64,000 bases of DNA from NCBI GenBank assembly GCA_003952965.2, contig CM025853.1:20878348-20942347 (forward strand), given 5' to 3'. This document shows positions 49,331 to 61,903 of this stretch, in pieces (positions within the stretch are counted from its first letter, which is position 1; each line of letters starts with the position of its first letter). Below the pieces are notes generated by a model, which ran no database searches, was not told the origin of the DNA, and saw nothing but the letters and a program-made list of their open reading frames with translations. Position numbers and translations under genes: made by a program. The stretch comes from Morella rubra (lineage: Eukaryota > Streptophyta > Magnoliopsida > Fagales > Myricaceae).

Positions 49331-49764
49331 TAGGGGTGTCCAAAGGCCGGTCCGGTCCGATTCGGTCCGGTCTAGGCTGGCCAAACCAGAGTTGCAGAGG
49401 GCAAAGGGACCGAACCGGATTGGTCATGTTAATGAGATCGGACCGGTCTTGACAGGTCCGGTTTAGCTGGTTTGGGTTGGTTTCACTGGTTTGGGCCTGT
49501 TCGAATTGGGTCGATTTCACCATGGGGGAGGGTGCGAGAATCGTTTTAGGTTTTTTTTTTTTGGTAAAAAAAAATTAAAAAATTAAAAAACCGGTTCAGA
49601 CCAGTCTGGAGCAGTATACTTTGGTCCGGTACCGATTTTTCTATGTATGAAACCGGGACCGGACCGGAGTATACCAGTTTCACCGGACCGGCCATTCCAG
49701 TAAGTTTTTTCTCACCGGTTTGTCCAGAATCGGTCCGGTCTCGCCGGTTCTTTGGACACCCCTA
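49331..49764. mobile_element. hAT MITE, 434 bp
   Basis: An 8-bp TSD ACCAAGAG lies at 49323-49330 and 49765-49772. The 15-bp inverted ends are perfect: TAGGGGTGTCCAAAG and CTTTGGACACCCCTA. GGTCCGGT/ACCGGACC subterminal repeats match those of the element at 35017-36727, so the two belong to one family. No coding capacity. It inserted into the MULE. Confidence 0.93.
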
Positions 49765-50585
49765 ACCAAGAGTGTGTAGAGTGACTTGGGTGGGTTTTGG
49801 GCTTTAGCCCAACTTATTTTCATAGGTGTAAGTCCATAATGCAACAACCTTAGGTCTAATACAATCTACATGAGATTAAATAAGCCATTTTTTAAAATAG
49901 TAATTAGGTGCAAAAAAATCAATTACATGAAAGAATAAATTTAAATGAAATAAACAACATTGAATTAATATAAGTAAGGAATAATGATTAAAACAAGTAC
50001 TGAAAATAAAATATGAATCAAGAAAAATGAATTTTGGCCCTAGTAAAAATTTATCCAAGAATATAAAAATTAAGGGAACAAATCACATAAGGAATTTAAT
50101 GAAGCAAAAATGTAAATCTAAGTGCTAATAAATTTAGAAATTAGGGAAAACAAGACTAATATCAAAGTGCATATTTTCTATAAATATTTATAGCAAACAT
50201 CATAAAGGCACCACAAAAGTAAGGGGCATCATATAAATGGGTTCATGTTTTGGGGAAAAAATTTCACGTTTTGAATGTTCGTGTTTTGGTTTGAATAACC
50301 TAAGTGATGATGGATTACCACATTGTGACGTCGTTCTGGGTTTGCAGGGGAAAATGAAACCAAATGCAACAACACTGTTCATGGGGGCACTATGGTATTA
50401 TCACTTCATATGAGAGTCACGTGTGACGAAAAACGTGCAATTTAACAGTAAAGTGGGATCCTGAACAGAGTTGAAACAGAACACATAGATTATGGCAATG
50501 GGTTGTCACGAGTTGTAGTTTAGAGGAAATTTTGAGATTGGGGTGTAAGTTCGTGGGGGGAAAACGTAATTAACCCATAAATAAA

Positions 50586-51040
50586 TAAATATAATTATCT
50601 CAAATTTAAGGACAATAAGTTATTTGGGATAGAGTTGCTTTTCAATTAAAGATAATTTCATAAATTTTTATTGATTGATCCTCTTAGTGCATGTACAACA
50701 TATATGATACTCACTTGTTGCTTGAGGTCTTTACTTTAGTGGCGGAGTTAATCATTATATTTTATAACAGCGTAAAATGTTAATCATGATGTTACATATA
50801 TGATACTCACCAGCATGATTTATTTGCAATATTTCTAAAATATTATTATTTCATGTAACATCTCACCTGGCTTTAATTGTTTTATTTCATATCTCATTTT
50901 ACTTTCACCACTTCATGTGACATTTTATGCCACAATAATCATTTCATATAACATTTCATATTGCCATTAAATATGTAAGTGAAAATAATAGTGTTATAAC
51001 AAAATTAGAGTTATTGGTGTGTTAGGCGTACATACATTCT
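50586..51040. other. AT-rich spacer, nothing recognised
   Basis: Sequence between the MULE right TSD and the copia fossil. TTTCATGTAACAT/TTTCATATAACAT-like phrases recur at about 50848, 50921 and 50951; otherwise no structure. Confidence 0.5.
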
Positions 51041-51049
51041 AACAAATCT

Positions 51050-52760
51050 TCTATCCTTTTTTGTCCGTCTCTTTTTTCTTTTGTTTCACATTCTTTTTCA
51101 ATGACTCCTTGTAGTGCTTGTTTAGACAAGAAAATCTCAAGTAGTCAAGTAGTTGAGTATTATCATACTGAACGACACAATATGATGAATGATCAAGAGC
51201 TAAGGCTTTGATTACTGTCTCAACATCCCCTCGCAAGCTAATGGAGAGTTCTCGTACCAGAAGCTTGTTTCATCAACACTCTATGCCAAATCTAAGTCAC
51301 AAAATGTATTTAAATGTAAAGATCATCGTCTGTCATAAAAAAGACAGGCCATGATAAAGTGTTCCTTTTAGATATCAGGGCACTCTTTTGGCAATTAACC
51401 AATCTGAGCTCTAACTATCTGTTAGTACTCGATAATTTTCTAGAGGATCATTAGCACCGTGCAAGAGTTTAACACTAAAAGCAATTAGAGCAACACATGG
51501 CTTAGCACTGCCATTCTAGACCGATGAAGAACATCAAGATATATTTGGTCTTAGACAAGAAAATACTAGACTGGTCGCGAGAAACTTGGATATGCAGAAA
51601 ATAATGCAGTTGTCTCAAGACCTTCATTGCAAAGTCTTTCTTCAATCATTCGATCAAATTCATGATAAAGAATAAATGAGTTCGTGTCACAATTGTATCA
51701 TCAACATATATATATATATATATATAAAGAAAAATATATGCACATGAGACCAATGATATGTAAACAACAATCAGTAATCAACATGAGACTCAGAAAAACC
51801 AAATTTAACCGATGTTTGAGATATATGATAAAACCAAGCATAAGGTAATTGTTTGAACCCATGTAGAAAACTTTATTCAACCTGCACATGATATGTTTAG
51901 GGAACCTAGAATCCACAAAACCAATTGGTTGTTCCATGAATACTTCATTTTCCAATGTCCAATGAAGGAATGCATTTGAAGCATTCAGTTGACGAAGAGG
52001 ACACTTAAGGTGTTCTGTAATAGCAATTATCAACCAGATTGTTAAAAATTTTATGTCAAGACGATGTCTCAAAGTAGTACAAATCATCTTCTTGTTGGAA
52101 GCCTTTGTTGCTAATCTAGCCTTAAATCTTTCAACAGATTAATCTTACCTCTATTTGACATTATGTACCCATTTGTGTCAAATAACATTTTAATCAATTG
52201 GATGAGGTCATAAAGACTAGGTTACATTGGCTTGAAGAACTCTAAATTCATCATCTAGTGAATGTCTTAGCTTGGTTGAATGAGTGCTCGCTCAAGAATG
52301 GAAAAGAACACAATAATAAATGTTGAATGGAATAATATAACTGATGGTCCGAAAAATCTTTAGGATGTCGAGTACTTGATTTAGCACAAGTGATCATAGG
52401 GTGAGTGAATTGTATCTTGGGTATAGAATGATTTTGCTTTACAGGGGAAGGATCACTTGCAACATTCGAAAAAGGCAAATTAGCATTACCATTTATGACA
52501 ATATGTTAAAGTGTACGAGTCTGCACAAAAATGTTTGCTAGTTGTGAAGTGGGTGAAGTAGTATGATAGTTGAAAGAAAGGAACAGTTGGTACTATGATA
52601 GTTATGGCTAGAGTTCTGGAGTTATCTCTTCCCGAGGCACACTCTTTTGTAAGAGAGAAATGTAGAGATAGAGCTAAATCACAAGCAAGAAAATATTTCT
52701 TATCAAACACCGCATTACAGTTGAGATAGACAATATTTAGAGTAATAAAAAATCTTGTTT
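51050..52760 (-). mobile_element. Ty1/copia fossil
   Basis: Minus-strand copia remnant: phrases from the linker before reverse transcriptase (about 52420-52380), a reverse-transcriptase stretch with NEVFMEQPIGFVDSRFPKHI (about 51960-51880) and farther pol-like sequence to about 51430. A purine run GCGAGGGGA at 51226-51234 is followed by TGTTGAGACAG, which looks like the start of the 3' LTR. It is broken many times and incomplete; the 5' LTR was not found. An (AT)n run interrupts it at about 51706-51726. Confidence 0.75.
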
Positions 52761-52879
52761 AGACCCTATAAACATCAAGAATTGGTGAATAAGTGTTACA
52801 CCTCTATTTAAAATCAATAACAATTTTAGAATAAGTCGTAAAATTGTTAAGTCTAAATATGAATAAATATTTATTCAAT

Positions 52880-53290
52880 CAATACAATAAGCAGCAGAAT
52901 AATAAAACAAATATCAATCACACAAAGGACGAGGATTTTATGACGAAGTGGAAAACCTTTGAATTACCTTCAGAGGAAAAACCACTTCGGACTAGCAGCC
53001 ACCAGAAATTCACTAAAAAGTAAAACTTTACAATGGTGATTTAGACATGGGCAACTTCCAGTTGCTTGACTCTGACTACCCTGATGCAATAATCTAAGTA
53101 ATCCAACTTAGAACCGCTCCCTGCAGTTAACACTCAGTCCTCTAAGGTTATTCTTATGAACTTTTCAAGAATGAATTTGTTCCTCAACACCGAGAATTCT
53201 GATAGCCAAACTCCTTTAGCACTTAGAAGGCTTCACACAGGAAGGTTGATTTCAATGGTGATTGAAAGTGATGTGGTCTAGAGAAAATCT
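52880..53290. mobile_element. Possible LTR fragment
   Basis: Non-coding stretch with a phrase resembling copia LTR ends (GAAGTGGAAAACC at about 52946) between the copia and gypsy remnants. No partner repeat or TSD was found. It could equally be unrelated spacer. Confidence 0.25.
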
Positions 53291-53500
53291 GGACAATTTA
53301 GGTTCAGAAATCTCTGAGAGATTTTCTCTCTAAGGTGAGGCTTCAATAAATATATAATGGCTTGTCTAATTCTTTTGGTTGACTTCACAAGGTATATATA
53401 CAGTAGGTTGAGTTGTAATTCATATAGGATTCTGAAAGATAGGAATTTTTCAAAATCTGCATACTTCACTCGAGCAAAGGTCAAGACAGCGGATCAGGCG

Positions 53501-54202
53501 CTACGGGAAACCTTTTTTGTAGAGAATATTCATTTGAATTTTATACCAAGCATCTTGCATTCTGAGATTTTGAGCTTCTACTTTATTGGTCATGAGTGCT
53601 CTTGTTTGAAGAAAACGAGTGATCGGGCCACCCCACCAATCAGTGTGGCTTACCTGGTAGATTGCATGTTTGTAACATATGGAAGGTTGTTCAAGGACTT
53701 CCAGAGGAACTCTAAGGTTGCTCGTTGGTTCGTCAGGGTGATATGCCATTTGTGCCAAGGAATCAACTTGGCAGTTCTCCTCTCGCGGGATTTGCTCGAT
53801 CAAAAAATGTTTGAACAAGCCCTTGAACTCTAACACTCGGAGGAGATACTCCTTCATCTTGTTATCCTTGGTTGCAAACTCTCCTATAACCTGCCTAACC
53901 ACGAGTTGGGAATCATTGCGGAAGACCACGCCATCGGCTCCCAGGAAATGTGCCATGTTGACGCCAGCCAGCACAACTTCGTACTTGGCCTTCTTGTTGG
54001 TTGCTTGGAAATTAAAGCAGAGGGCATATTGTAGTTCCATGTCATCCGGAGAAGTTAACACAACCCCGGCCTCGCTGGCATATTTAATTGGATGAGCCAT
54101 CCACATGAGCAATCCAAACGAATTCCACCCGAGTAGGCGTGCCATCAGAGCTCGGCTCAAGATCCTGGTCGGTATTACCGCCTTATTCCTCTGTTTCGGC
54201 AT
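53501..54202 (-). mobile_element. Ty3/gypsy RNase H fragment
   Basis: Minus-strand sequence with the RNase H domain of plant Ty3/gypsy polyproteins: ASEAGVVLTSPDDMELQYAL, then NKKAKYEVVLAGVNMA, VVFRNDSQLVVRQVIGEF and EQIPREENCQVDSLAQMA. It lacks recognisable LTRs, reverse transcriptase and integrase nearby. It is a fragment whose ends are not defined. Confidence 0.85.
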
Positions 54203-55320
54203 GGGAGTAAAATGACTATCTGATTTTACACCATTTTAGATCGAGCCAAGGTAGGGAGCAAGGGGCAAAATGAATATGTCTGATTTTGCATCAATTTCGC
54301 TCGAGTTAAGGTAAAGCGTTAGTCAAGCAAATCTTCATTCCGTAGATTACTCTAAGAAATTTTACGAATGGGTCTAGCTCCGTGAAAAATGAGTTTATCT
54401 TCAAATTTTAAACATTCTTCAACCTTTACCTTCTTCAGGAGACCTCTTGAATGCTTAAACAAAACTTATCTAAACAAATCAAATTTACAAACAAATTGAT
54501 ACTGAATATTTCCAACATTCATAATACTAACAAGTACGTCAGATCCAAGCACTGATAAGTGTGAATTGTATCCTAGGAAAATGCATTTCTTTCATCAAAA
54601 CATCAATTTGTGATTGATATATGGCTGAAGCAAGGGATAACAAGTACAAGCAAAAGTTCTTATCTTTAAGGAGTGTCATATAAGGATGAGACCTCTAAAT
54701 AGTATTAATACCTCAAGGAATTACTGTCAAACAATTCACGTATGAGGAGATTTTATCGGTACGAGAAGCATACATATAGAAAAGTCCTTGACAATATTTT
54801 TAAAGGTGACGGGCCATGTGAACACCCACCATCTGATTGAAAAGGTTTTATATTTCTTGAAGTGGTGACTAAATCCCTATATTAACTATAACAGTATAGG
54901 CGTAATAGAATAGTCTCAAATTTAAGCTCCTAAGAAGAACACAAAAAACTTGAACTTATGCTGGAGTGAGACATATAGTATGTAAGGCTTAATCAAATAG
55001 AATTTGTAGCCGTCTAACCTAGATTATTGTTTGGCGCTATTTTCTTAATTGAATCCGTTTTAATGGCCCCAATTAATGTCAACAGCTCGCTTATAATTGC
55101 AAGCTTTTGTGTTCCAAAAAATTTACAATGAAAAAGAAAGAAATGCTAGAAAAAGAGAAAGGATGCTGGAGTTTTTTTATACTTAAGTTGTTATTGTTCG
55201 TACCCCACAAGTTGCATTCAACGTCTTTCAACTGGAGTTTCTACATATTAAGCGTTTTAGAGTCACCTCTTATTTGTTTTTCCTTGGTAGGTAATTGATA
55301 AACAATACTAAAAAAACAGA
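54203..55320. other. Spacer, nothing recognised
   Basis: AT-rich sequence with only short chance frames. No TE ends, RNA gene or coding signature seen. Confidence 0.5.
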
Positions 55321-55328
55321 GGGTGAAT

Positions 55329-55668
55329 TAGGGTTGTACATGACTCAGTTGGATTCGGATTCAAGCGGTACTGAACTCCCTCCATGGCTGAGAGTCTGAG
55401 GCCACCCGACCTAAAGGTGAGGAATCGGTTAAGGCTAACTTCCGCCGGGCTCATTCGAGGTCAAGCTAGCTTAGACTCCCAACCATGGAGGGAGTTCGGT
55501 AACACCTGAACTCGACCGAGATAGGTCTTGGCATCTCAAGTACAATCAAAATTGGTCTGGCTCCAATATTCTGGACCCAACCTCTCGCATATGGGTTGGC
55601 CAAACCTGGTCAAGTTCGGTTGGCATTGAGCCAGCCGATCGGGGTCAGGTTGGGTCTGAACAACCCTA
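55329..55668. mobile_element. hAT MITE, 340 bp
   Basis: An 8-bp TSD GGGTGAAT lies at 55321-55328 and 55669-55676. Inverted ends: TAGGGTTGTACATGAC and, read in reverse, TAGGGTTGTTCAGACC. Inside, GAACTCCCTCCATGG (about 55373) and CCATGGAGGGAGTTC (about 55484) form a perfect 15-bp inverted pair. Non-coding. Its subterminal sequence differs from the GGTCCGGT family. Confidence 0.88.
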
Positions 55669-55676
55669 GGGTGAAT

Positions 55677-57476
55677 ATATAAAAGTAAGCCCTTAACAAA
55701 ATAAAGGCTATTAAGCTGGCCGTTGGACTTAAGATGTTCAATATAATAACCTATATCATCTACGAGAGGAGAGGTTGCCTACAACACCTCAATTCTACTC
55801 CCCTCTAAACATTTGTAAGAAAGTGCCTGTCGGAATGAAGTAATTAGAAACTTCTCGTAAGGTGGTAGTCTTCGATAACATAACTCTTATTTTTTAGGAT
55901 CTAATAGGTTGTAGGGGTATAGAAGGCAAATTGGTCTTTTTTTATTTTGCATAAATCTAGGATTTTCTATAGATACTTTATAATCTTTCCCTAGATGATA
56001 ATTTGACCGCTCTCTCCCGTGGATATAGAGATATTGCTGAACTACTATTTCAATTTGTACTTGCTCTCCCTCTTCGATATCCAATTATTATTTATCGTGG
56101 GGGCACATTATAGTTGATATTCCACCTGTGAAGGTGAGATAATAATTTTTTACTTAGAAATCGCTGTATATATCTATTCAAGTTCATATATTTATGGACT
56201 AAAAAGTAACAGTACTTTTTAAAAAAAAACTGTAAAGAAAAAATCAAGAGATTATAAATAGATCATTTACTTATAATTTTTTTGTTTTTGTCATTCTTTA
56301 ATTTATGAAATTATCAATACCTTTTTCATCATTCTTTAAGTTTTGAAGAAGTTTTAGGACTTAGTTGGGGAGCGAGCTGTGCCCCGTCCGCCCGTGGCTG
56401 CTAGATATGGATGGTGTTGATTAGGGGCTACTGAAGCCGACCTATGCTAGAGCAATGATTAGTCGTAAGAACCTCATCCAATCTAGCGAAAAAGTGAAAA
56501 ACATGTAAAATTATATATGGGCATGACTGGATAAGAACCGGCCCATGGAAGGCGAGGATAATAGGAGTTGGAGCTCCTTTGACCAGCTAAGAATGGTGCA
56601 TAGAAGACAAAGTCAAGCGCATAGAAAGAGAGTTCTACTGAGAAAGCAGAGGTTGCTTTTCCTAGAATTCCTGGGGAGTTTTTCGTTTACATTTTAGAGT
56701 AATCTGACAGAAGTAATGTAGAGATAAAATAAATAGAAAATGAGTACTTTCAATCTACTAACAGATTAAGAAGAACCTATCTTGCCTTTCAAAATGAATG
56801 TTAATTTCAGAGACAAGAAAAATTAATATAGGAACGTATAAGATTTTGTAAGATGCACTATATCTTGCACGATGTTTGGACATTCTACTTCAAAATCGAG
56901 GAGCATGAGATTGGAAGCTTAAATCTATTTCCTTACCTTCGCGATTCATGGGTTACTTCTTCTTTTCTTTTCTTTTTTCTTTCTAAATAACACCGAAAGT
57001 CTCTCTTGCATATGAATCCACACTACAATATACAATAAATATCAAGAAACTATAAATCCAAGCAAGACTAGAGGGACCCAAATAGGTCAAGGAACCATAA
57101 ATGCTCCATGCCGGATAGAGAGACAGGTGGCAAGAACGATAGATGATAGTTACCGAAACCAATTAAGTGTTAGTAGTTATGGAATTAAGAACGGTTAGTA
57201 CTTCAAGTGCATAAAAATTACCAAAAATTATGCAAGATGTTGCAGTTAAATTACAGACGATAGTTTTAGTTTTAGCAGTGATGTCTTTGGTAAGAAATGT
57301 CAAACGCTTGGGAATTAACATGTCTTGTTTATATATTGTGACTGAAATAGTAAACTTTATCATTACTCGGAGAACAAATTATTACAAAGGAAAAGACCAC
57401 TAACATATATATATTATGACCCAAAAAGGCCAATGAGATCCTATAATATTATTGATACCTCTGTAAGAGCTGCATG
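55677..57476. other. Spacer, nothing firmly recognised
   Basis: 1.8 kb left of the CACTA end. A 65-codon minus-strand frame at 55887-56084 has no family I know. No TE ends were defined. Confidence 0.45.
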
Positions 57477-57669
57477 CACTACAAAAAAATTGACTTTAGT
57501 GACAAAATTTTTTGTACTAAAAGTCAATATTTTTTGTCACTAAAAGTATTAGTGACGAAATATTTTCGTCACGAGCTCCGTCAGCGAATGAGCGTCACGA
57601 AATGTATTTACGTGACGAAACCGAATTTCGTCACGAAAAGTTTTTAGTGACGGACATTTTTCGTCACTA

Positions 57670-58020
57670 AATATACTGATCGATCGGTACTTTTCACGAT
57701 CGGTCGTTGAAAACGAAGTGATGGATCGATTGGGAAGCAATCGATCGGTACGTATTGACGATCGATCGGTTACGTTGGTGATTGATCACATTTAAACGAT
57801 CGCACGTAAGAAATAGATGATCGATCGCTTCAGCAACGACGATCGGACGCTTTATATAAGCGATCGATCACTAAAGTATCACGATCGATCGTTATGCCAT
57901 AGACGATCGGTCGTTTAATCAGTGATGTAACATTGATTTATGAACCGATCAATCGGTAGTATTGGACGATCGATTGGTTGAACAACAACGATCGATCGCT
58001 GAATATGCCGATCGATCAGG
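57670..58020. repeat. CGATCGATCG subterminal array, 3' side
   Basis: About 15 copies of GATCGATCG or one-base variants, spaced about 18-25 bp, in the 350 bp inside the TTTCGTCAC zone. The motif is self-complementary. Position and density match the TNPA-binding subterminal repeats known in En/Spm elements; the binding role is inferred. Confidence 0.85.
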
Positions 58021-58211
58021 TGAGAGAATGGTTTTTTTTTTTTTTTAAAAAAACAATAATAATGGAAAATATTATATAACACATACATTTATAATAATAA
58101 TACAATACTCACATTAATAAATATCAATAATAACATATAGTGATCCATAATTAAGTTGAAAATAATATCGTAATAATACATAATTAAAAAGTTATTACAA
58201 TATACATGCAT

Positions 58212-59950
58212 CTACCTTTTTGAACCCCAAAACTGGCTGAATAGTCGCTTTGACATGTCGCTCATTTTCTTCTCCATTACAGAGGACATTTTCTTCTCCA
58301 GTTCCTTCGATATTTCTACCTGTAAGCGCTCTTGCTCCTTTCGCATGCGCTCTTGTTCCAGTTGTATGCGCTCTTCGTGCTCTATTCGCATGCGCTCTTG
58401 CTCCTTTTCATGCGCTCCTCTGCTCCAACCGGATGCGCTCCTGCTCCACCCGCTGCTCCTCACGGTGGTCCCTCAGCGTGGCCTCCATCTCAGCTTGCTT
58501 CTTCGCAAATTCTTGCAAGTCTTTTTCTCTAGTAGCTCTCATCGCCTCTATCTCATCCCTTGCCTTTGCTAGCTGGTGCTGTAGATCAGAAGACTGTGAA
58601 GTCAAAATTGATGAAGGCGGAGGCTTAACCGCCCGTCCTAATCCCCACATATCCCGACTTCTTGCCAATATCTCGGAATATACTTCAATTTCGGTAATTC
58701 TTCCCTTCTAAATCACACTGACGCTGGAAGGCATCCATCCGTTCCTGAAAAAATGACAATAATTACCAGAAACATTAATGTAGATAAACTATACATAAAT
58801 TACATAAAGTAGATTAAAATGAAAGCGACTTACATAAATTTCTCTCGCTCCTTCCGAGGTCCAAATCCCATCTTTGTTTGTATAATTCTTTTTATATAGC
58901 TCTGCAGGATTGATATTGCCGCTTTCTTGATTTTTCTACATGACAATAGCATAAAGTTATTGACAAACAATATCAATAAAGTCTAAGATTTAGTTGTTAA
59001 CTTACCATGCAAGCTCGTGTGCGCTGGAACGAGCGCGAACCAGCAGCGTGGTTCACAGTCAACTTTGATCTATTCTTCTTATTTTGCTCGCTTCATTTCT
59101 GCGATATTTTAAGTAATTAAATATTAAAAAGAATGTAATATTTAAGCAACGAGTTTTTGTAATCACGTACCATAAATTCGCTGGTGAACAATCGCATAAC
59201 TTCCACTGTTCTTCCTGTGGTATCAGGGTGCGGCTTCAGCAACGCCGCTCTTTACTCGGGAACTTCTTAAAATACGCATGCATTCGGTTGCGGTGCGTTC
59301 GACGTGCCGTCATCATAGTCTCGACCACCGTCCTCACGTCCTCATGACGGGTGTAGTCAAGGTCGAACTGGCTCCTGCATAAGTACCAAAACATACAATA
59401 TTACAATGATAAACGAAATGCGTCCACCAAAAATTTATGTTTACGAATTTAATCATACCAACACCCGTCCATAATGTACTCCTTCACTTCTGTAGGAACA
59501 TCGACCCACTTGTTAACTGAGATCGGAATCAGCCCTCGCACCAACATTCCAATCTTCGTCAATAGAATGGCAGCAGTGGAAGAAACTCCTCCACACTCTC
59601 CCTCCGGGATATGCACCGATAGTTTCGCGGACCCGAACCCAAGAATCTTCTCCAAACTGACTCCACGTGTCCTACCTCGCCCACGTTTAGAAGTTGATGT
59701 CGCTACATAAAATAAAATTAACAAAGTTAGTCGGTCGGTTAACTTAAGGAAATTGAAATATAACTTAGAATAATTTCTTACATGCACAACTATTAGGACA
59801 AGCTGGCGTGCATTGACTCATGCCTTCATTCACTCTCGAGAAGGAGCGCTCAGTGTAGGACTCGGGATCAGACTCATACTATGCAACTGTCAGAAGTAAC
59901 TGAAGGAAATTCTCGTCCACGCTTCATTTCACCGTAGAAGCTGTGACATA
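58212..59950 (-). pseudogene. TnpA-like CACTA protein (Transposase_24 family), broken
   Basis: Multi-exon minus-strand gene. Segments: CTPACPNSCA (about 59800), KRGRGRTRGVSLEKILGFGS to VREYIMDG-like VKEYIMDG (59704-59463, donor GTATGA), then SQFDLDYTRHEDVRTVVETM (from about 59376). The C-terminus is a coiled coil with SDLQHQLAKARDEIEAM and repeated EQERMR units ending FSQFWGSKR at 58215. The order and GRTRG..W.DV layout fit plant En/Spm TnpA-like proteins that bind subterminal repeats. A frame break within the EQERMR repeats (about 58415-58440) and uncertain exon borders suggest it is not intact. Confidence 0.7.
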
Positions 59951-60060
59951 ACAAAATTAACGATAAAGATATGGTAAACGAGACAGTAACAGTAAAAATA
60001 GTTCAGTAAACATCAACATTAGAAAGAAAATATACATGAAAGAAATTATTAATCAGAATC

Positions 60061-61529
60061 TGATTCTTGCACGTTATCCCGATGCCTCATCTCAGTAGAG
60101 TTGCTATCACTTTCGAACGAATCTTCGTCCCCACTTTCTTCGGTATTCTCTTTCAATTTCTGCTTCATCCCCTTTGAAATATCGTTACTATCTATACGTC
60201 TTTTTTTTCGCCGATCAATTGCCTCAGAAGCTTGGATAACGTTTGGCGTAACGTCATCCCTCCGTAGTGGATTAAGATTAAACTACCGGAAGTCTATAAA
60301 CAAGTCAATGGCATTATCTTCCTGATACGCTTCATTCGCGATGGCTGCTCCCGATTCAATGTTTACATCAACTTCACCATCCGGATCCAGGCCGAGAATG
60401 TCATATGCATTTCTACACGACAACTTCTGCACGACTCACCATGTAGGTCCATGATTATCAACTAGATAAAACACTTGACTTGTTTGATTAGCCAAAACAA
60501 ATGGATCTTCTAAATACTGTATGCATTGCTCATGTTTCCGAATGGATTAAACCCGTCAGAAGCAGACCAAGGCGGATGTTGTGCATCTTGAGCAAACCCA
60601 TCGTGGTCCTTATCAAAATTCTTCCAAACCAATGAATCTGCAGGATGCCTCAAACTCTCCCATCATCGACCCGTTTTTCCTTATGCCATCTCATGTCAAT
60701 TGCTACATCTTTTGTGGTAAACAAACGTTTAAGTCTAGGGATTAAAGGGAAATGACGCAACACTTTTCTGGGAATTCGATTGCGCAAATCATTTTCGAAT
60801 TTCTACCGGGACACCCCACATATCGGACATGTCTAACTCACTGTTTTCCTTCCAAAACAAACACACAATCATTTTGACATGCATGGATTTTGTTATAACT
60901 AAACCCAAGATCCTTTCGCAATTGTTTCGCCTCGTAATACGATCCTGGTAACGTCTCCCCCTCTGGCAATGCCTCCTTAATCAATTGTAATATCATATCA
61001 AATGCCTTAACCGACAACTTATTCTCCGACTTCACTGCAACAACCGAACGTAAATGACAACTTACTAAACTTGGTACATCCGGATACAATTCATGTTCTG
61101 CCTCTTCCCATAATTTATTAAGTGGTGTCGAAGCCTCCGGTCCCCAAGTGGGGTTTCCTTAATATTAGGGTTTTCGTTTCAACCCTTGCCACCCACCATC
61201 TAATCCGGCACGAACATCGAAACATTTCCTCTATTCTATCAGATTATCTCCTTCTAAATCATCATCACTATATGGTAAGTTCGCACCGGACTCTTGACTC
61301 AACTGTGAATAAGTTGAATACCCTCCCATGAAACACCTGATCTTTATAGCTCACATCAAACCCATTAAAGTTATAATCCTTCCATTTTATCCACCTAAAA
61401 CACTACATTTCTGCACTTCCGACACATCTGAATGACCCGAGAGTCTACAACAACAAGCAGCCTACGACAACCCCCCTTCCTATACTTTTCACCAAACCGA
61501 TTTTTCTCGTAAACCCAACTTTTATCCAT
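60061..61529 (-). pseudogene. TNP2-like CACTA transposase with large internal deletion
   Basis: The start ATG at 61529 reads MDKSWVYEKNRFGEKYRKG, the TNP2 N-terminal domain. It resumes with SFDML-like AFDMILQLIKEALPEGETLP and KIHACQNDC (61089-60838), then DMRWHKEKRVDDGRV and SDGFNPFGNMSNAYSI (to about 60522). Directly after comes C-terminal DUF4216-type sequence (LEDPFVLANQTSQVFYLVD, from about 60510) and an acidic tail ending at 60061. The catalytic core that normally separates these parts is missing, so about 1.5 kb remains of a gene usually over 3 kb. Further stops are present. The element must depend on transposase from elsewhere. Confidence 0.82.
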
Positions 61530-61903
61530 CGCCACCAATCTAAAAACATACACAAATTAAGTAATTCATAAACCACCAATCATTGTAACTTGACTTTAAG
61601 CCCAGCTGATAGGTTATCCCATTCAAGATTGTGCATTTGGAGTTGAACATCAGTTCAACTTGTGTCCATCCATACCTCGAAAAAAAATTCGGCAGCATCT
61701 CCCCCCAGTCCCCAAATACACGCACCAGCGTTGGAGGCAAACGTCATCAACGATAGTTGTATGACGTCATACACCAATGCTAGTAGTATACCCAGAAGAC
61801 AAAAGGTAGATGATACCGAATTTCCTCCAAGACAGGACAAGACACAAGTACCGAACTCGTCAACCACGAATACACAATCTCAAACTGTCCATATTGTGGA
61901 CAA

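Larger units (their letters stand above)
36837..50576 (-). mobile_element. Mutator-like element (MULE), 13.7 kb with nested insertions
   Basis: Long terminal inverted repeats: the left end (AGGTTAATTAC..., 36837-37090) is matched in reverse by the right end (...GTAATTAACCC, 50330-50576), with shared blocks such as AAACTACAACTCGTGACAAC and CATAATCTATGTGTT. A perfect 9-bp direct repeat ATAAATAAA lies at 36828-36836 and 50577-50585, the TSD size typical of Mutator. Inside are MULE transposase remnants (minus strand, 42500-39634), a GRF zinc-finger remnant, a nested 4.4-kb hAT and a hAT MITE. Without these two the element would be about 8.9 kb. The ends have diverged noticeably, so it is old. The A/T-only TSD is low complexity, but the matching ends make the call firm. 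Confidence 0.82.

Noticed and set aside
58250-58711. A 153-codon plus-strand frame rich in Cys, Ala and Ser
   Set aside because: It is the antisense shadow of the EQERMR coiled-coil repeats of the TnpA-like gene.
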